A stretch of DNA of 64,000 bases, from positions 1 to 64,000 of the forward strand of contig JALSNC010000301.1 in NCBI GenBank assembly GCA_026987195.1. The letters are read 5' to 3'. Shown here one piece after another: positions 42,777 to 52,401 of this stretch. A program made the translations under genes and the position numbers. The notes under the pieces are model-generated. The model worked only from the letters and a program-made list of their open reading frames with translations. It had not been told where the DNA came from and made no database searches. Numbering within the stretch: position 1 is the stretch's first letter; every line of letters begins with the position of its first letter. Source of the DNA: Desulfobulbaceae bacterium (GTDB lineage Bacteria; Desulfobacterota; Desulfobulbia; Desulfobulbales; Desulfobulbaceae).

Positions 42777-43748
42777 GTGAAGGACAGCGACACCTCAGCC
42801 TGCCGGGACGGCAAATGCACACCCCCGCATCCGGAGAGGCGGCGGGAGCCCCTGCCCTGGCAGACACCCAAGGAGACCGAGGACGATCCCCGGGCCCGGG
42901 CCCGGGTGGAGAGAATCATGCAAAGCCCGGGCTACCGGCAGGCGGACGAAGATGTCGATTTTCTCGGTCGTGACGAGACCCGCGGCATCCGGTTGCAGCT
43001 CGATTATCTCAAGCCCGAGCTCCTGCTGCAGCAGCACGGGGTCAGGCATACCATTGTCGCCTTTGGCAGCACCAGGCTCCGTGAGCCCAGGTCGATCTCG
43101 CGCCGTCTGGAGAAGACCAGGGCGGCCCTGGCCGCGAGTCCGCAGGACAGGGAGCTGCAGCGCCGCCTGGCGGTGGAGGAACGCCTGCTGGCCAAGAGCC
43201 GCTATTATGACGTGGCCAGGGAGTTCGGGGCCCTGGTCGGCAGGGCGGGCAGGGGACCGGAGGACAATCGCGTCATGCTGGTCACCGGCGGCGGCCCAGG
43301 TATCATGGAGGCGGCCAACCGCGGCGCCTTCGATGTCCATGCCAAGTCGGTGGGCCTCAACATCACCCTGCCGCATGAACAGTATCCCAATCCCTACATC
43401 ACGCCGGAGCTCTGTTTCCGGTTCCATTATTTCGCCATCCGCAAGCTCCATTTTCTCCTTCGGGCCCGCGCCCTGGTCGCCTTTCCCGGAGGATACGGCA
43501 CCCTGGACGAACTGTTCGAGACCCTGACCCTGATCCAGACCCGCAAGATGCGTCCCCTGCCGGTGGTCCTGGTGGGCGAGTCGTTCTGGCGCCGGGCCGT
43601 GGATGTGGAGTTTCTTGCCGCCGAAGGCGTCATCGATGCCGAGGACCGGGAACTGTTCTGGTATGCCGAGACAGCAGACGAGATCTGGCAGGGACTCAAT
43701 GACTGGTACGAACAGATCGGCGAGCCCTTCCTGCCGGGCATCGAATGA
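42777..43748 (+). CDS. LOG-family protein (TIGR00730-like)
   Basis: The 323-residue protein starts at GTG 42777 behind AAGGAGG. Conserved blocks are TGGGPGIMEAANRGAFDVHA, FRFHYFAIRKLHFLLRARAL and VAFPGGYGTLDELFET, the PGGxGTxxE nucleotide site of LOG-family phosphoribohydrolases. The N-terminal 80 residues are extra compared with the short LOG enzymes. The family cleaves nucleoside 5'-monophosphates; the true substrate in bacteria is often unclear. The ribosome site directly follows a type III repeat. Confidence 0.88.
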   Translation: MKDSDTSACRDGKCTPPHPERRREPLPWQTPKETEDDPRARARVERIMQSPGYRQADEDVDFLGRDETRGIRLQLDYLKPELLLQQHGVRHTIVAFGSTRLREPRSISRRLEKTRAALAASPQDRELQRRLAVEERLLAKSRYYDVAREFGALVGRAGRGPEDNRVMLVTGGGPGIMEAANRGAFDVHAKSVGLNITLPHEQYPNPYITPELCFRFHYFAIRKLHFLLRARALVAFPGGYGTLDELFETLTLIQTRKMRPLPVVLVGESFWRRAVDVEFLAAEGVIDAEDRELFWYAETADEIWQGLNDWYEQIGEPFLPGIE

Positions 43749-43805
43749 GGACCGTCCGGCCGGCACCCCTTCTCTCCATCTTCTTGAGAGGATCGTGAGC
43801 TGCTG

Positions 43806-45575
43806 ATGGAAACCATACCCCTTCTCTCCCGTTACCTGCCCGCTGTCGGCTGGCTGCGCACCTACCGGCGCAAGTGGCTTCGTGCCGATATCCTGGGTGG
43901 CATCACGGTCTGGGCGGTCCTCATCCCCGAGGCCATGGCCTATGCCGGCATTGCCGGCGTGCCGCCGCTGATGGGGCTCTACACCGTGCCGCTGCCGCTG
44001 TTCTTCTATGCCCTGCTGGGCAGCTCCAGACTGCTGGTGGTGGGACCCGACTCGGCCACCGCCCTGCTCTCTGCCGGCATTGTCGGCTCCATGGCCCTGC
44101 AGGGTGGAGACCGTTTTCTGGTCCTGACCTCGGCCCTGGCCATCACCGTGGGCGTTCTTTTCCTCCTCTTCGGTATCTTCCGTCTGGGCTGGCTGGCCAA
44201 CCTGGTCTCCCGGCCGGTGATGAGCGGTTTCCTCCAGGGGATCGTCCTGGTGACCATCCTCGGCCAGCTCCCCGGTCTGATCGGCATCGACCCGGGGACG
44301 GGGCTCTTCTTTCACCGCCTGGCCGCCTGTGTCCGGGCCCTGCCAGGCGCGCATCCTCTGACCCTGGCCCTGGGAGGCGGCAGCCTTGTCCTGCTCCTGG
44401 TCCTGCACCGGAAACTGCCCCGACTGCCCTCGGCCATGATCACCGTCATCGTCATGACCCTGGTCTCCACCATCTTTGATCTCGGCAGCAGGGGAGTGGC
44501 TGTCACCGGTGCCCTGGCCACCTCGCTGCCGCCGCTCTCCTTTCCCGCCATCAGCCCTGCCGAGTATCTCGACCTGGTGCCCGGGGCCCTGACCATTGCC
44601 CTGCTGGGCTATATCGAGTCCCTGGGTGCGGCCGAGGTCTCGTCCCTGAAGAGCGGCCGGGATGTGGACCCGGACCAGGAGCTGATCGCCCTGGGAGTCT
44701 GTAATCTCGGCGCCGGCATGTCGTCGGGTTTCGTTGCCGTAGGCAGTCTGTCCAAGACCTCGGTGGCCGCGGTCTGCGGTGTCAGGAGCCAGGTGGCCTT
44801 CCTGATCAGCGGCCTGCTCTCCCTGCTGACCCTGCTCTTCCTCCTGCCCCTTCTCGCCAACCTGCCCCACGCCACCCTTGCCGCCATCGTCATCGAGGCC
44901 ATGTTGGGCCTGGACCAGAGCGCGGCCATCAGGCAGCAGTTCCGGTTCAGTTGGCTGGAAGGCACACTGGCCCTGGTCTCCCTGTTCGGCGTGCTCTATT
45001 TCGGCGTGGTCGAGGGGGTGGTGGCCGGAGTCATCCTCTCCATCGTCATTCTCCTGGAACGGGCCAGCCATCCGGGCACGGCCGTGCTCGGCAGGATTCC
45101 GGGACATGCCGTCTACCGGGACGTCCGGCGCCATCCCGAGGCTATCACCGTTCCCGGCCTGCTGATCTTCCGGTTCGACTCCGAACTGGTCTTTCCCAGT
45201 GCCCGGTTCTTTCTCCACCAGGCCATGCGGGAGCTGAAGCAGGCCCGTGGTCCGGTCCAGGTCTTCCTCATCAACGCGGAGACCATCAACGATCTGGACC
45301 TGACCGGCGCCCGGGCCCTGTTGCGGCTGGAGGAGAAACTGCACCGCAAGGGGGTCAGGCTGTGGGTGGCGCAGATGCAGGACCCGGTCATTGACAAGCT
45401 GCGCCGGCTGGAGGGCGGGGAGAAACTGGCGGACGGTCACCTCTATGAATCGGTGGGTGACGGTGTGCGCGCCTTTCACCAGTTCATGAGGCGCAAACCG
45501 GCCCGCGACAGGGAACAGAGAGTGCAGGCCGATTCCGCTGATCCGGCACCCACGGCCGGGGGACGGCATTGGTAA
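43806..45575 (+). CDS. SulP-family anion transporter with STAS domain
   Basis: The 589-residue protein shows ITVWAVLIPEAMAYAGIAGVP (SulP signature), many hydrophobic helices to residue about 420, and a cytoplasmic STAS domain at 440-560 (LLIFRFDSELVFPSARFFL, NDLDLTGARALLRLEE). SulP carriers take up sulfate or other anions, here plausibly sulfate or bicarbonate. The last codons are odd: a MITE inserted into the stop codon (TG/A) so that TGG-TAA now ends the gene, adding one Trp to the C-terminus. Confidence 0.93.
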   Translation: METIPLLSRYLPAVGWLRTYRRKWLRADILGGITVWAVLIPEAMAYAGIAGVPPLMGLYTVPLPLFFYALLGSSRLLVVGPDSATALLSAGIVGSMALQGGDRFLVLTSALAITVGVLFLLFGIFRLGWLANLVSRPVMSGFLQGIVLVTILGQLPGLIGIDPGTGLFFHRLAACVRALPGAHPLTLALGGGSLVLLLVLHRKLPRLPSAMITVIVMTLVSTIFDLGSRGVAVTGALATSLPPLSFPAISPAEYLDLVPGALTIALLGYIESLGAAEVSSLKSGRDVDPDQELIALGVCNLGAGMSSGFVAVGSLSKTSVAAVCGVRSQVAFLISGLLSLLTLLFLLPLLANLPHATLAAIVIEAMLGLDQSAAIRQQFRFSWLEGTLALVSLFGVLYFGVVEGVVAGVILSIVILLERASHPGTAVLGRIPGHAVYRDVRRHPEAITVPGLLIFRFDSELVFPSARFFLHQAMRELKQARGPVQVFLINAETINDLDLTGARALLRLEEKLHRKGVRLWVAQMQDPVIDKLRRLEGGEKLADGHLYESVGDGVRAFHQFMRRKPARDREQRVQADSADPAPTAGGRHW

Positions 45576-45728
45576 TCGTTCACCGCTATCGGCAACTACC
45601 TGAAAATAACGACACCTTTGGTAAAAGTTCAGCAGTGCGTCAGCTGTGCGTGATCGTGGCTGGCCGTCTACAGTACGCTATGCGGCCAGCCGCGAGCGCG
45701 TGCAGATGGCGTGCTGCTGAACATTTAC
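45572..45728. mobile_element. Type II MITE (157 bp) inserted into the SulP stop codon
   Basis: It begins GTAATCGTTCACCGCTATCGG and ends GCTGCTGAACATTTAC. CGGCATTG lies at 45564-45571 and 45729-45736, an exact duplication. Removing element and one copy restores the reading CGG-CAT-TGA. Confidence 0.95.
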
Positions 45729-45860
45729 CGGCATTGACGGGGCGGCCGGTGGAAATGCCTGCCCGCCAAGCCCTGTATGCGGGCAGGCAGGCTCTTGCTC
45801 AGATGCGGTGCTATAGTAGGTCCAAACTACAGTGAGAGTTTACCGGCGACCGGGGTCCTC

Positions 45861-48308
45861 TCACCGGGCCCCCTTGTCCCGGAGGAATCCGCTGTACCGT
45901 TTGTCGGTCTGCATGATGTGGTCCACCAGCCAGCCTTTGAGAAACTCCAGCAACGTCATGTCAAGCCCGGCGCCTGATTTGAATTTTTTCTGGTATTCAA
46001 GGACCTGCCTGACCAGCCCTTCATGGATTGCCTTGTGCTGCTGTTCCTCGGCATACCCATACCGCTCAAACAGTTCTTCCTCGGTTCTGAAATGACTGGC
46101 CGTGTATTCAACCAGTTCGTCCAGTATTTCGCCGAGAACCTGTCTGCTCCTGTTGTTGAGCACCGCTCCGTACAGGCGGTTGATCAGGTCGATCAGTCTT
46201 TTATGCTGGTTGTCTATGGTTTCTATCCCCACGGACAGGGCGCTGGACCAGGTAAAGAGCTGGTCGGCATCGGCACTGTTCACTCCGCTTTCCTCCATGG
46301 CGGCCGCAAGAATATGATCGGCGATCCTGAATTTGCCGGTTTCACGTTCCATCTCATCGACAATGGCAGTGAGAAGCTGGGCGCTCATCTCGACCTTGAT
46401 GCTGCATTTTCTCGAATTTTCTGCAAGTTCGCTTACCTCTGCAATGTCTCTTGCGATTTCTCCCGCCACGGTGGAACTCTGGGCGACATTCTCGTTGACC
46501 TTGCCGATACCCCCGGCCGCCTCGACAACATTGGCCGAGATGTCGCTGGTCACACTGGTCTGTTCCTCGACCGCAACAGCGATGGAAGAGACGATCTCGT
46601 TGACATCGTTGATGACGCGCGAGATCTGTTCGATTTCATCGACCGTGTCGTCGGTGGAGGCCTGGATAGAGCTGATCAGATTCTTTATCTCTCCTGTAGC
46701 CTCGGCCGTCTGTTTGGCCAGTTCCTTGATCTCGTTGGCGACCACGGCAAAGCCCTTGCCGGCCTCGCCGGCCCGGGCAGCTTCGATGGTGGCATTGAGA
46801 GCGAGCAGGTTGGTCTGCTCGGAGATCTCGGTGATCACCTCGGTGACCTTGGATATCTCGCGCGCGGCCTCGCCCAGGGTGTTGACCTTCTCGGAAGAAC
46901 TCTCCGCATACTGGACAGCTTCCCTGGTTATGCGGCTTGCCTTGTCCGTACTGGTGGCGATTTCCTGTACCGCAGAGGTCATTTCTTCAACCGCGGTGGC
47001 CACGATATTGACATTGTTTGCTGCCTGTTCACTGGCGGACGATACCGCATCCATATTGACGCTCATCTCTTCGGTGGCCCCGGCAACAGCGTTTGATCGT
47101 TCCGCTGACTCGCGGGCGTCGCCGGCCATCTCCTCGGCCGCCTTCTCCAGGTCCCGGGAAGTTTTTCCCAGTCGCCTGCCCTCTGCCGTGATTTTGCCGA
47201 TAAGCTTCTGGAGATTGATGACCATGTCGTTGAGTGAGGCCAGCAGGCTTGTCCGGTCATCGGAGGAAGTGTCGATGCGAAAATCCAGGTCACCTTTGGC
47301 GATCCGCCGGGCCATTGCCACCATCTCGACAGGTTCTCCCCCCAGAAGACGCAGGACGGACCGGGCATTGAGAAGAAGGATGGCGATAACAATGGTCAAT
47401 GCCACCAGGCTGCCGGTGATGAACGACCAGCGCAGGCGGGAGACCATCTCGGAATTATGAATTCGTATTTCGTCCCGAATACCCATGGCTGTTGTCTGGA
47501 TATCCTGCCGCAGCTTGTCGACGATCTGACTGAGGGCGGAGATGATTCCGGTGGCTTCCCGGCCGATAATGGTCTCTATCTGTTCTTCGTTGTTTTCTAT
47601 CAGGTTGTCGAATTTTTCCTGCATGGCCAATGCCTTGGCACGGGCATCGGTCATGTTCAGTGCCATGGTGACAGAGCCTATGACCTCTCCTTCTGATTGC
47701 ACTGGCTCGCTGAGAACGAGAACGTTGGGATCTTTTTCGCCCCGCTGTATGATGTCGGCGATATCGGGACGGCCTGTGGGCGGGAGCAGTGAACGGAGCT
47801 TCTCGTTTTTCCGGTTCAGAAATCTGGTCAGAGGTTTGCCGGCACTGTCCCGGAAAAAGACAAAAACCACGTTTGGATTTCGGTGCGTCACCCGCACGAA
47901 TTGATTGAGTGCGGCATAGTCACGGGCCAGCACCGCTGATTCCGCCATCCGGGCCAGGAGCAGGGCCACGGTCTCGCCGTTTTGCCGACGCATTGTGCGC
48001 AGGTCCTTCTGGATTGATTCGGCGGTGTCGGTGAGAGCCTGGCTGGCGGAATCGGTGAGAGCCTCTTTTACCGTATCGGCCATGGAGCGCAACTGCTGCT
48101 TCTGCTGTTTCCCCAGGTTTTCGAGACTGCTCTCGACCAGGCTGGCGATGCTGTCGAACCCGCTGCCGATCTCCTCGTTGAGCGCATTGCTCGAGTGGTT
48201 CTGGAGCGTGACCATGAAGGTGACGGCAATGGTGATGGACAGGGTCAGGGCAATGGCGACCGGGGCAATGAGCTGTAACCGAAAGTTGTTGCGCAAGAAG
48301 GAGTTCAT
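45861..48308 (-). CDS. Methyl-accepting chemotaxis protein with C-terminal hemerythrin domain
   Basis: The 815-residue protein has a membrane segment ([17 protein letters not shown]), a periplasmic sensor region (to about 285), a second segment ([17 protein letters not shown]), HAMP, and a methyl-accepting domain with its conserved hairpin tip [20 protein letters not shown]. Residues about 680-815 are a hemerythrin domain ([60 protein letters not shown]) with the expected His, Glu and Asp iron ligands. It probably senses oxygen by a di-iron site and steers flagellar motility, fitting an anaerobe. Confidence 0.93.
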   Translation of the reverse strand: MNSFLRNNFRLQLIAPVAIALTLSITIAVTFMVTLQNHSSNALNEEIGSGFDSIASLVESSLENLGKQQKQQLRSMADTVKEALTDSASQALTDTAESIQKDLRTMRRQNGETVALLLARMAESAVLARDYAALNQFVRVTHRNPNVVFVFFRDSAGKPLTRFLNRKNEKLRSLLPPTGRPDIADIIQRGEKDPNVLVLSEPVQSEGEVIGSVTMALNMTDARAKALAMQEKFDNLIENNEEQIETIIGREATGIISALSQIVDKLRQDIQTTAMGIRDEIRIHNSEMVSRLRWSFITGSLVALTIVIAILLLNARSVLRLLGGEPVEMVAMARRIAKGDLDFRIDTSSDDRTSLLASLNDMVINLQKLIGKITAEGRRLGKTSRDLEKAAEEMAGDARESAERSNAVAGATEEMSVNMDAVSSASEQAANNVNIVATAVEEMTSAVQEIATSTDKASRITREAVQYAESSSEKVNTLGEAAREISKVTEVITEISEQTNLLALNATIEAARAGEAGKGFAVVANEIKELAKQTAEATGEIKNLISSIQASTDDTVDEIEQISRVINDVNEIVSSIAVAVEEQTSVTSDISANVVEAAGGIGKVNENVAQSSTVAGEIARDIAEVSELAENSRKCSIKVEMSAQLLTAIVDEMERETGKFRIADHILAAAMEESGVNSADADQLFTWSSALSVGIETIDNQHKRLIDLINRLYGAVLNNRSRQVLGEILDELVEYTASHFRTEEELFERYGYAEEQQHKAIHEGLVRQVLEYQKKFKSGAGLDMTLLEFLKGWLVDHIMQTDKRYSGFLRDKGAR

Positions 48309-48535
48309 GGAATTCCTCTGTTGTGAAAATCGTTAAAGGGTGAACATGTTTCTCTGGAAAAAGTGTATCACTCCGGTACCACCTTGTGTAGGATATTTGA
48401 AAAAAAACAGAGGGGGAGATCGGGGCCGGCAGTACCGATGACGAGAACGGGAAACAGTGGTATTGACAGATGGGAGAATGAACCGTTCTTCTCTTTCGGG
48501 GAAAGGCGCCGTGGAGGCCGGTTGGCGTTTGCGGG

Positions 48536-49252
48536 TCAGTTGAGTTTCCGGCCCAGGCGGTACATGGTGGCATAGAGGGGAGGCAGGCCGTGGCGCTCCA
48601 GGCCGGCGACCACCTGCCCGATATCGTAGGGCGTGCGGAAGTGGCGGACCATGATTCTGTCCGGTTCCAGGTCGAGAATGGCAAACGAGGCGTCCGGATT
48701 GCCGTCGAACATCCGGCCCACCGAACCGGGATTGATGAAATGGACACCGCCGGTCAACCGGTGGTAAGGAGAGTGGGAATGACCGGTGATGATGATGTCG
48801 CAATCGGTTGCGGCCGCCAGTTCGAGAAAGCGATCCTCGGGAGTGTCGGCAAAGAGGAATTCGTCATGATCCTGCGGCGAGCCATGGTAGAGGCCGATGC
48901 GATGGCCTGCCAGCTTCAGTTTCTTCTTCTTTTTCAGACCTTGCAGGTAGACCTTTCCCTGCCAGGCAAGATGGTTGGCCGTGTCCTCGTACATGATCCG
49001 TTTTTCCGGCTTGCGCGGTTTCCTGAAGCTCTTTCCCTTCAGCAGCTTCAGGACCTTGCGGTCGGTGTTGCCGAGGATGGAAATGGCGTCGTGGTCATGC
49101 AGCCAGGCCAGGACCTGGTCGGCAAAGGGGGCGTAGACCGTGGAATCGCCGCAGTTGAGAATCAGGGTGCACGACGCGGCTGCCGGATGAGCGGCCACGG
49201 CGGCCAGAGCGGGGAAGTTGCCGTGGATATCGCTTATGATGAGGATCTGCAT
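48536..49252 (-). CDS. Calcineurin-like phosphodiesterase (YfcE/MJ0936 type)
   Basis: The 238-residue protein shows the metallophosphoesterase motifs: ISDIHGN (DxH), LNCGDST (GD), ILGNTDRK (GNxD), GLYHGS and ITGHSHSP, ending with INPGSVG. This family hydrolyses phosphodiesters with a two-metal centre. No neighbour clarifies the substrate. The region 48309-48535 downstream has no gene; TATA- and hairpin-poor. Upstream lies a type I MITE. Confidence 0.88.
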   Translation of the reverse strand: MQILIISDIHGNFPALAAVAAHPAAASCTLILNCGDSTVYAPFADQVLAWLHDHDAISILGNTDRKVLKLLKGKSFRKPRKPEKRIMYEDTANHLAWQGKVYLQGLKKKKKLKLAGHRIGLYHGSPQDHDEFLFADTPEDRFLELAAATDCDIIITGHSHSPYHRLTGGVHFINPGSVGRMFDGNPDASFAILDLEPDRIMVRHFRTPYDIGQVVAGLERHGLPPLYATMYRLGRKLN

Positions 49253-49265
49253 GAATGCCTTGTCA

Positions 49266-49421
49266 GTAACTGATTACAGGGTATGCAAGGTCACGATTTC
49301 TCAACCACATTTTTGTAAGCGGTTTCAGGTGCAGCAGGTTCGTGCGGTCGCTCCTGGCCGCTATAGCCTGCTATGCGGGCATGAGCGACCGTGCGAAGAT
49401 GCGGTACCTGTGACCGCTTAT
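49266..49421. mobile_element. Type I MITE (156 bp) with exact duplication
   Basis: GTAACTGATTACAGGG to CCTGTGACCGCTTAT, the reverse orientation of the copy at 36174. CCTTGTCA occurs at 49258-49265 and 49422-49429. It stands 5 bases past the cardiolipin synthase stop codon, which lies in the duplication. Confidence 0.95.
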
Positions 49422-49426
49422 CCTTG

Positions 49427-50887
49427 TCAGAGCAGGGGACCGACCAGGAGGGCGCAGTTTTCCAGGAAACGCTGGCCGGCCGGGCGATCACGAAGCTCGG
49501 CACCCCTGATCTGCCGGGCGTGACGCAGGTAGCCGCGCTGGAGATCGCAGAGACGCACGGTGAATTCCTTGTCATAGACAAAGAGTGTCATCTCGAAGTT
49601 GAGCCAGAAGCTGCGCATGTCCAGGTTGACCGAGCCGATGAGGGAAAAGTCCCGGTCCACAGTGATGGTCTTGGCGTGGAGCAGGCCGCCGGAGAAGGCC
49701 ATGAGCTGCACTCCTGCCTCGAGGAGCTGTTCGAAGTGGGCCCGGCTTGCATACTGGACCAGGCGGGAGTCATTCTTTTCCGGCAGGATGATGATTACCT
49801 CGACGCCGCGCTGGGCCGCGGACTTCAGGGCCGCGAGAATGGCGTTGTCCGGCACGAAGTAGGGCGTGGTCAGGATCAGTTCCTGCCGGGCCGCATAGAT
49901 GGTGGTCAGCAGCAGGTTGTGGATCGTATCCTCGCCGTATCCCGGCCCGGAGGGAACCAGCTGGACCAGGGCTCTGTCCGCGGCCGGGACCGGCCGGACT
50001 TCCGGGGAGGTGGTCAGCTCCTTCATGCTCTTCTTGTTCTCGAGCAGCCAGTCATAGAGAAAGGAGGCGGTCATGATCTCGACCACCGGTCCCTCGACCC
50101 GGACCATGGTGTCGATCCACTGGCCGACCCCCTCGTCCTGTTTGAAGTAGCGGGGATCGACCAGGTTCTGGGAGCCGCTGTAGCCGGTCCTGCCGTCGAT
50201 GGTGACGATCTTGCGATGGTTGCGCAGGTCGATGCGCACGAACAGGGCCCGCAGCAGGCCGGCCGGCAGGGCCTCGGTGATCTCGATCCCCTGCCGGCGC
50301 ATCCGCCGGCAGGTACGACCGGAGAAGAACTCCTTGCTGCCGATGGAATCGAGCAGGATCCGGCAGGTGACCCCCCGTTTCCTGGCCCGGATCAGGGCCT
50401 CGGCGACCTGATCGGCCATGCCGCCTTCGTTCCAGATGTAGAATTCGAGAAAGCAGCTCGACTGGGCAGCGTCGATGTCCTCGATCAGGCGGCTGAAGAA
50501 ATCCGTCGGGCTGGCGATCAGCTCAAGCCTGTTACCCGGCATGGTGGGGATGCCGATGATGGCGTCGATCTGGCGGTGCAGAGGCTGGCACTCAGGGTTG
50601 ACCCGCTCCCAGTCCACCCGGGTCCGCTGGCGAAGGGAGTCGGCCCAGCGAGTGATGACCCTGAGATCGGCCGCGGCCCGGGCCGCCCGGTGCTCGCCCA
50701 GCCTGTTCTCTCCGAACAGAAGATAGATGAAGGCACCCACAAAGGGCAGCAGCAGAATGATCACCAGCCAGGCCAGGGTGACGCTTGCCGCCCGCTTGCG
50801 CATGATGACCCTGATGGAGAGACCGATGCGGATGGTGAGATCCGCGATCAGGATCATGCCGGTGGGTATCCAGTAATACGATTCCAT
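49427..50887 (-). CDS. cls: Cardiolipin synthase (phospholipase D superfamily)
   Basis: The 486-residue protein has two N-terminal membrane helices (IPTGMILIADLTIRIGLSI, LAWLVIILLLPFVGAFIYLL) and two HKD motifs: HRKIVTIDGRTGYSGSQN near residue 220 and HAKTITVDRDFSLIGSVN near residue 400. This layout is typical of bacterial cardiolipin synthases that join two phosphatidylglycerols. It is a single gene. The 50888-51212 spacer upstream also holds a degenerate type II MITE (50962-51002), a TA-rich promoter-like patch and a 7-bp palindrome (51117-51131). Confidence 0.92.
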   Translation of the reverse strand: MESYYWIPTGMILIADLTIRIGLSIRVIMRKRAASVTLAWLVIILLLPFVGAFIYLLFGENRLGEHRAARAAADLRVITRWADSLRQRTRVDWERVNPECQPLHRQIDAIIGIPTMPGNRLELIASPTDFFSRLIEDIDAAQSSCFLEFYIWNEGGMADQVAEALIRARKRGVTCRILLDSIGSKEFFSGRTCRRMRRQGIEITEALPAGLLRALFVRIDLRNHRKIVTIDGRTGYSGSQNLVDPRYFKQDEGVGQWIDTMVRVEGPVVEIMTASFLYDWLLENKKSMKELTTSPEVRPVPAADRALVQLVPSGPGYGEDTIHNLLLTTIYAARQELILTTPYFVPDNAILAALKSAAQRGVEVIIILPEKNDSRLVQYASRAHFEQLLEAGVQLMAFSGGLLHAKTITVDRDFSLIGSVNLDMRSFWLNFEMTLFVYDKEFTVRLCDLQRGYLRHARQIRGAELRDRPAGQRFLENCALLVGPLL

Positions 50888-50961
50888 GTGTCCAGTGATC
50901 CACCCGCTCCGGGGCGGGCGGGATGCGGTGTTGAAGAACTGGTATCAGGTAAGAGTGTTGC

Positions 50962-51002
50962 CCTTTTCAGGCCATTGCCAATGGCGGTGGACTATTGCGG
51001 TA
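50962..51002. repeat. Degenerate type II MITE remnant
   Basis: Reverse complement reads GCAATAGTCCACCGCCATTGG, then CAATGGCCTGAAAAG, like the left part of type II elements. Confidence 0.5.
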
Positions 51003-51116
51003 TCAGGATGTACACCTTGGCATATTTTCTGATTCCTGGTCAAGTGAAATGGTGGGCCGGCCGGTTATCCGGCTGACGGACACAATGATATTTTGTTTTT
51101 TCATATTTTTCTGGTA

Positions 51117-51131
51117 GACTGGCTGCCAGTC
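51117..51131. promoter_or_regulatory. Palindrome GACTGGC-T-GCCAGTC upstream of argJ
   Basis: Seven-bp arms with a one-base centre, shortly after an AT-rich patch (51085-51110), about 85 bases before the argJ start. An operator or a small hairpin. Function unknown. Confidence 0.35.
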
Positions 51132-51212
51132 TTCCGGCAGGAGCAGGGCAAGGCCGGTGCAGGTCATCTGATCGGTTTTTCCAAGAAGCGTCACTGTGCA
51201 AGGATGGACGTC

Positions 51213-52397
51213 ATGAGAGTAAAGGGTTTTTCCGCAGCCGCCGTCCAGGCCGGCATCCGTTACAGCGACAGGCTGGACCTGGGGCTCATCTATTCCGATG
51301 TTCCGGCGGTGGCCGCCGGGGTGTTCACCACCAACCTGGTCAAGGCGGCTCCGGTCCTGCTGGACAGGGAACGTCTCCGCCAGGGCAGGGCCCAGGCCGT
51401 GCTGGTCAATGCCGGCAATGCCAACGCCTGCACCGGCGAGCGCGGCATGGAGGTGGCCATTGCCACCGGTGCCATGGCCGCCCGTGAACTTGGGATCGAT
51501 GAGGAACTGGTCCAGGTCGCCTCCACCGGTGTTATCGGTGAGCAGATGGCCACGGAACCCTTTGCCCGCGCCATGCCGGAACTGGTCCGCTCGCTTGCCG
51601 CGGACGGTTTCGACGACCTGGCCCGGGCCATGATGACCACCGATACCGTGCCCAAGATGGCCACGGCCACGGTCTTTCTCGACGGCACCGAGGTGTCGGT
51701 CCTCGGGGTGGCCAAGGGCTCGGGCATGATCATGCCCGACATGGCGACCATGCTCTGTTTCGTGGTCACCGATGCCCAGATCGTCTTCCCGGTGCTCAGG
51801 GAGATCGTCAGGACCGGGGTGGACCGCTCCTTCAACCGGATCACCGTGGACGGTGACACCTCCACCAACGACACGGTACTGGTCATGGCCAACGGCGCGG
51901 CCGGCAATCCCTGGATCGACGAGGAGAATCCCGAGGCGGCCCGGATCTTCGGCGATGCGGTCCACGCCGTTTTCAGGGAGCTTGCCCTCAAGATCGTCGA
52001 GGACGGCGAGGGCGCCACCAAGCTGGTCACCATCCGTGTCACCGGCGCCCGGGATTCGGAAAACGCCATGAACGCCGCCCAGGCCATTGCCAATTCCGCC
52101 CTGGTCAAGACCGCCTTTTTCGGCGAAGATGCCAACTGGGGCAGGATCATCGCCGCCCTGGGCCGGTCGGGCTGCAACTTTTCCCCGGAACGGGTCTCCA
52201 TCGCCTTTGACGACGTGACCATGGTCCGCAACGGCCAGGGACTGGGCAGGGATGCAGAAGAGGCTGCCACGGCAGTGCTGCGGCAGCGTCATTTCACCGT
52301 CACCGTGGACCTGGGTGACGGTATGGAGATGGCCGAGGTCTATACCTGTGACCTCTCGGTGGAGTATGTCAAGATCAACGCGGATTACCGCACCTAG
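51213..52397 (+). CDS. argJ: Bifunctional ornithine/glutamate N-acetyltransferase ArgJ
   Basis: ArgJ moves the acetyl group from N-acetylornithine to glutamate (and in bifunctional forms makes N-acetylglutamate), in arginine synthesis. The 394-residue chain starts MRVKGFSAAAVQAGIRYSD; ATG 51213 is chosen as AAGGA lies 8 bases before it. Blocks: VNAGNANACTGERG, ASTGVIGEQM, KGSGMIIPDMATMLCF, where self-cleavage takes place before the catalytic Thr in ATML. The C-terminal block DANWGRIIAALGRSG-like (EDANWGRIIAAL) follows. Length and motifs are complete. Confidence 0.95.
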   Translation: MRVKGFSAAAVQAGIRYSDRLDLGLIYSDVPAVAAGVFTTNLVKAAPVLLDRERLRQGRAQAVLVNAGNANACTGERGMEVAIATGAMAARELGIDEELVQVASTGVIGEQMATEPFARAMPELVRSLAADGFDDLARAMMTTDTVPKMATATVFLDGTEVSVLGVAKGSGMIMPDMATMLCFVVTDAQIVFPVLREIVRTGVDRSFNRITVDGDTSTNDTVLVMANGAAGNPWIDEENPEAARIFGDAVHAVFRELALKIVEDGEGATKLVTIRVTGARDSENAMNAAQAIANSALVKTAFFGEDANWGRIIAALGRSGCNFSPERVSIAFDDVTMVRNGQGLGRDAEEAATAVLRQRHFTVTVDLGDGMEMAEVYTCDLSVEYVKINADYRT

Positions 52398-52401
52398 AGT
52401 G

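Noticed and set aside
42795-45569. 924-codon minus-strand frame
   Set aside because: Shadow of the LOG-family and SulP genes; Gly/Gln-rich nonsense composition.
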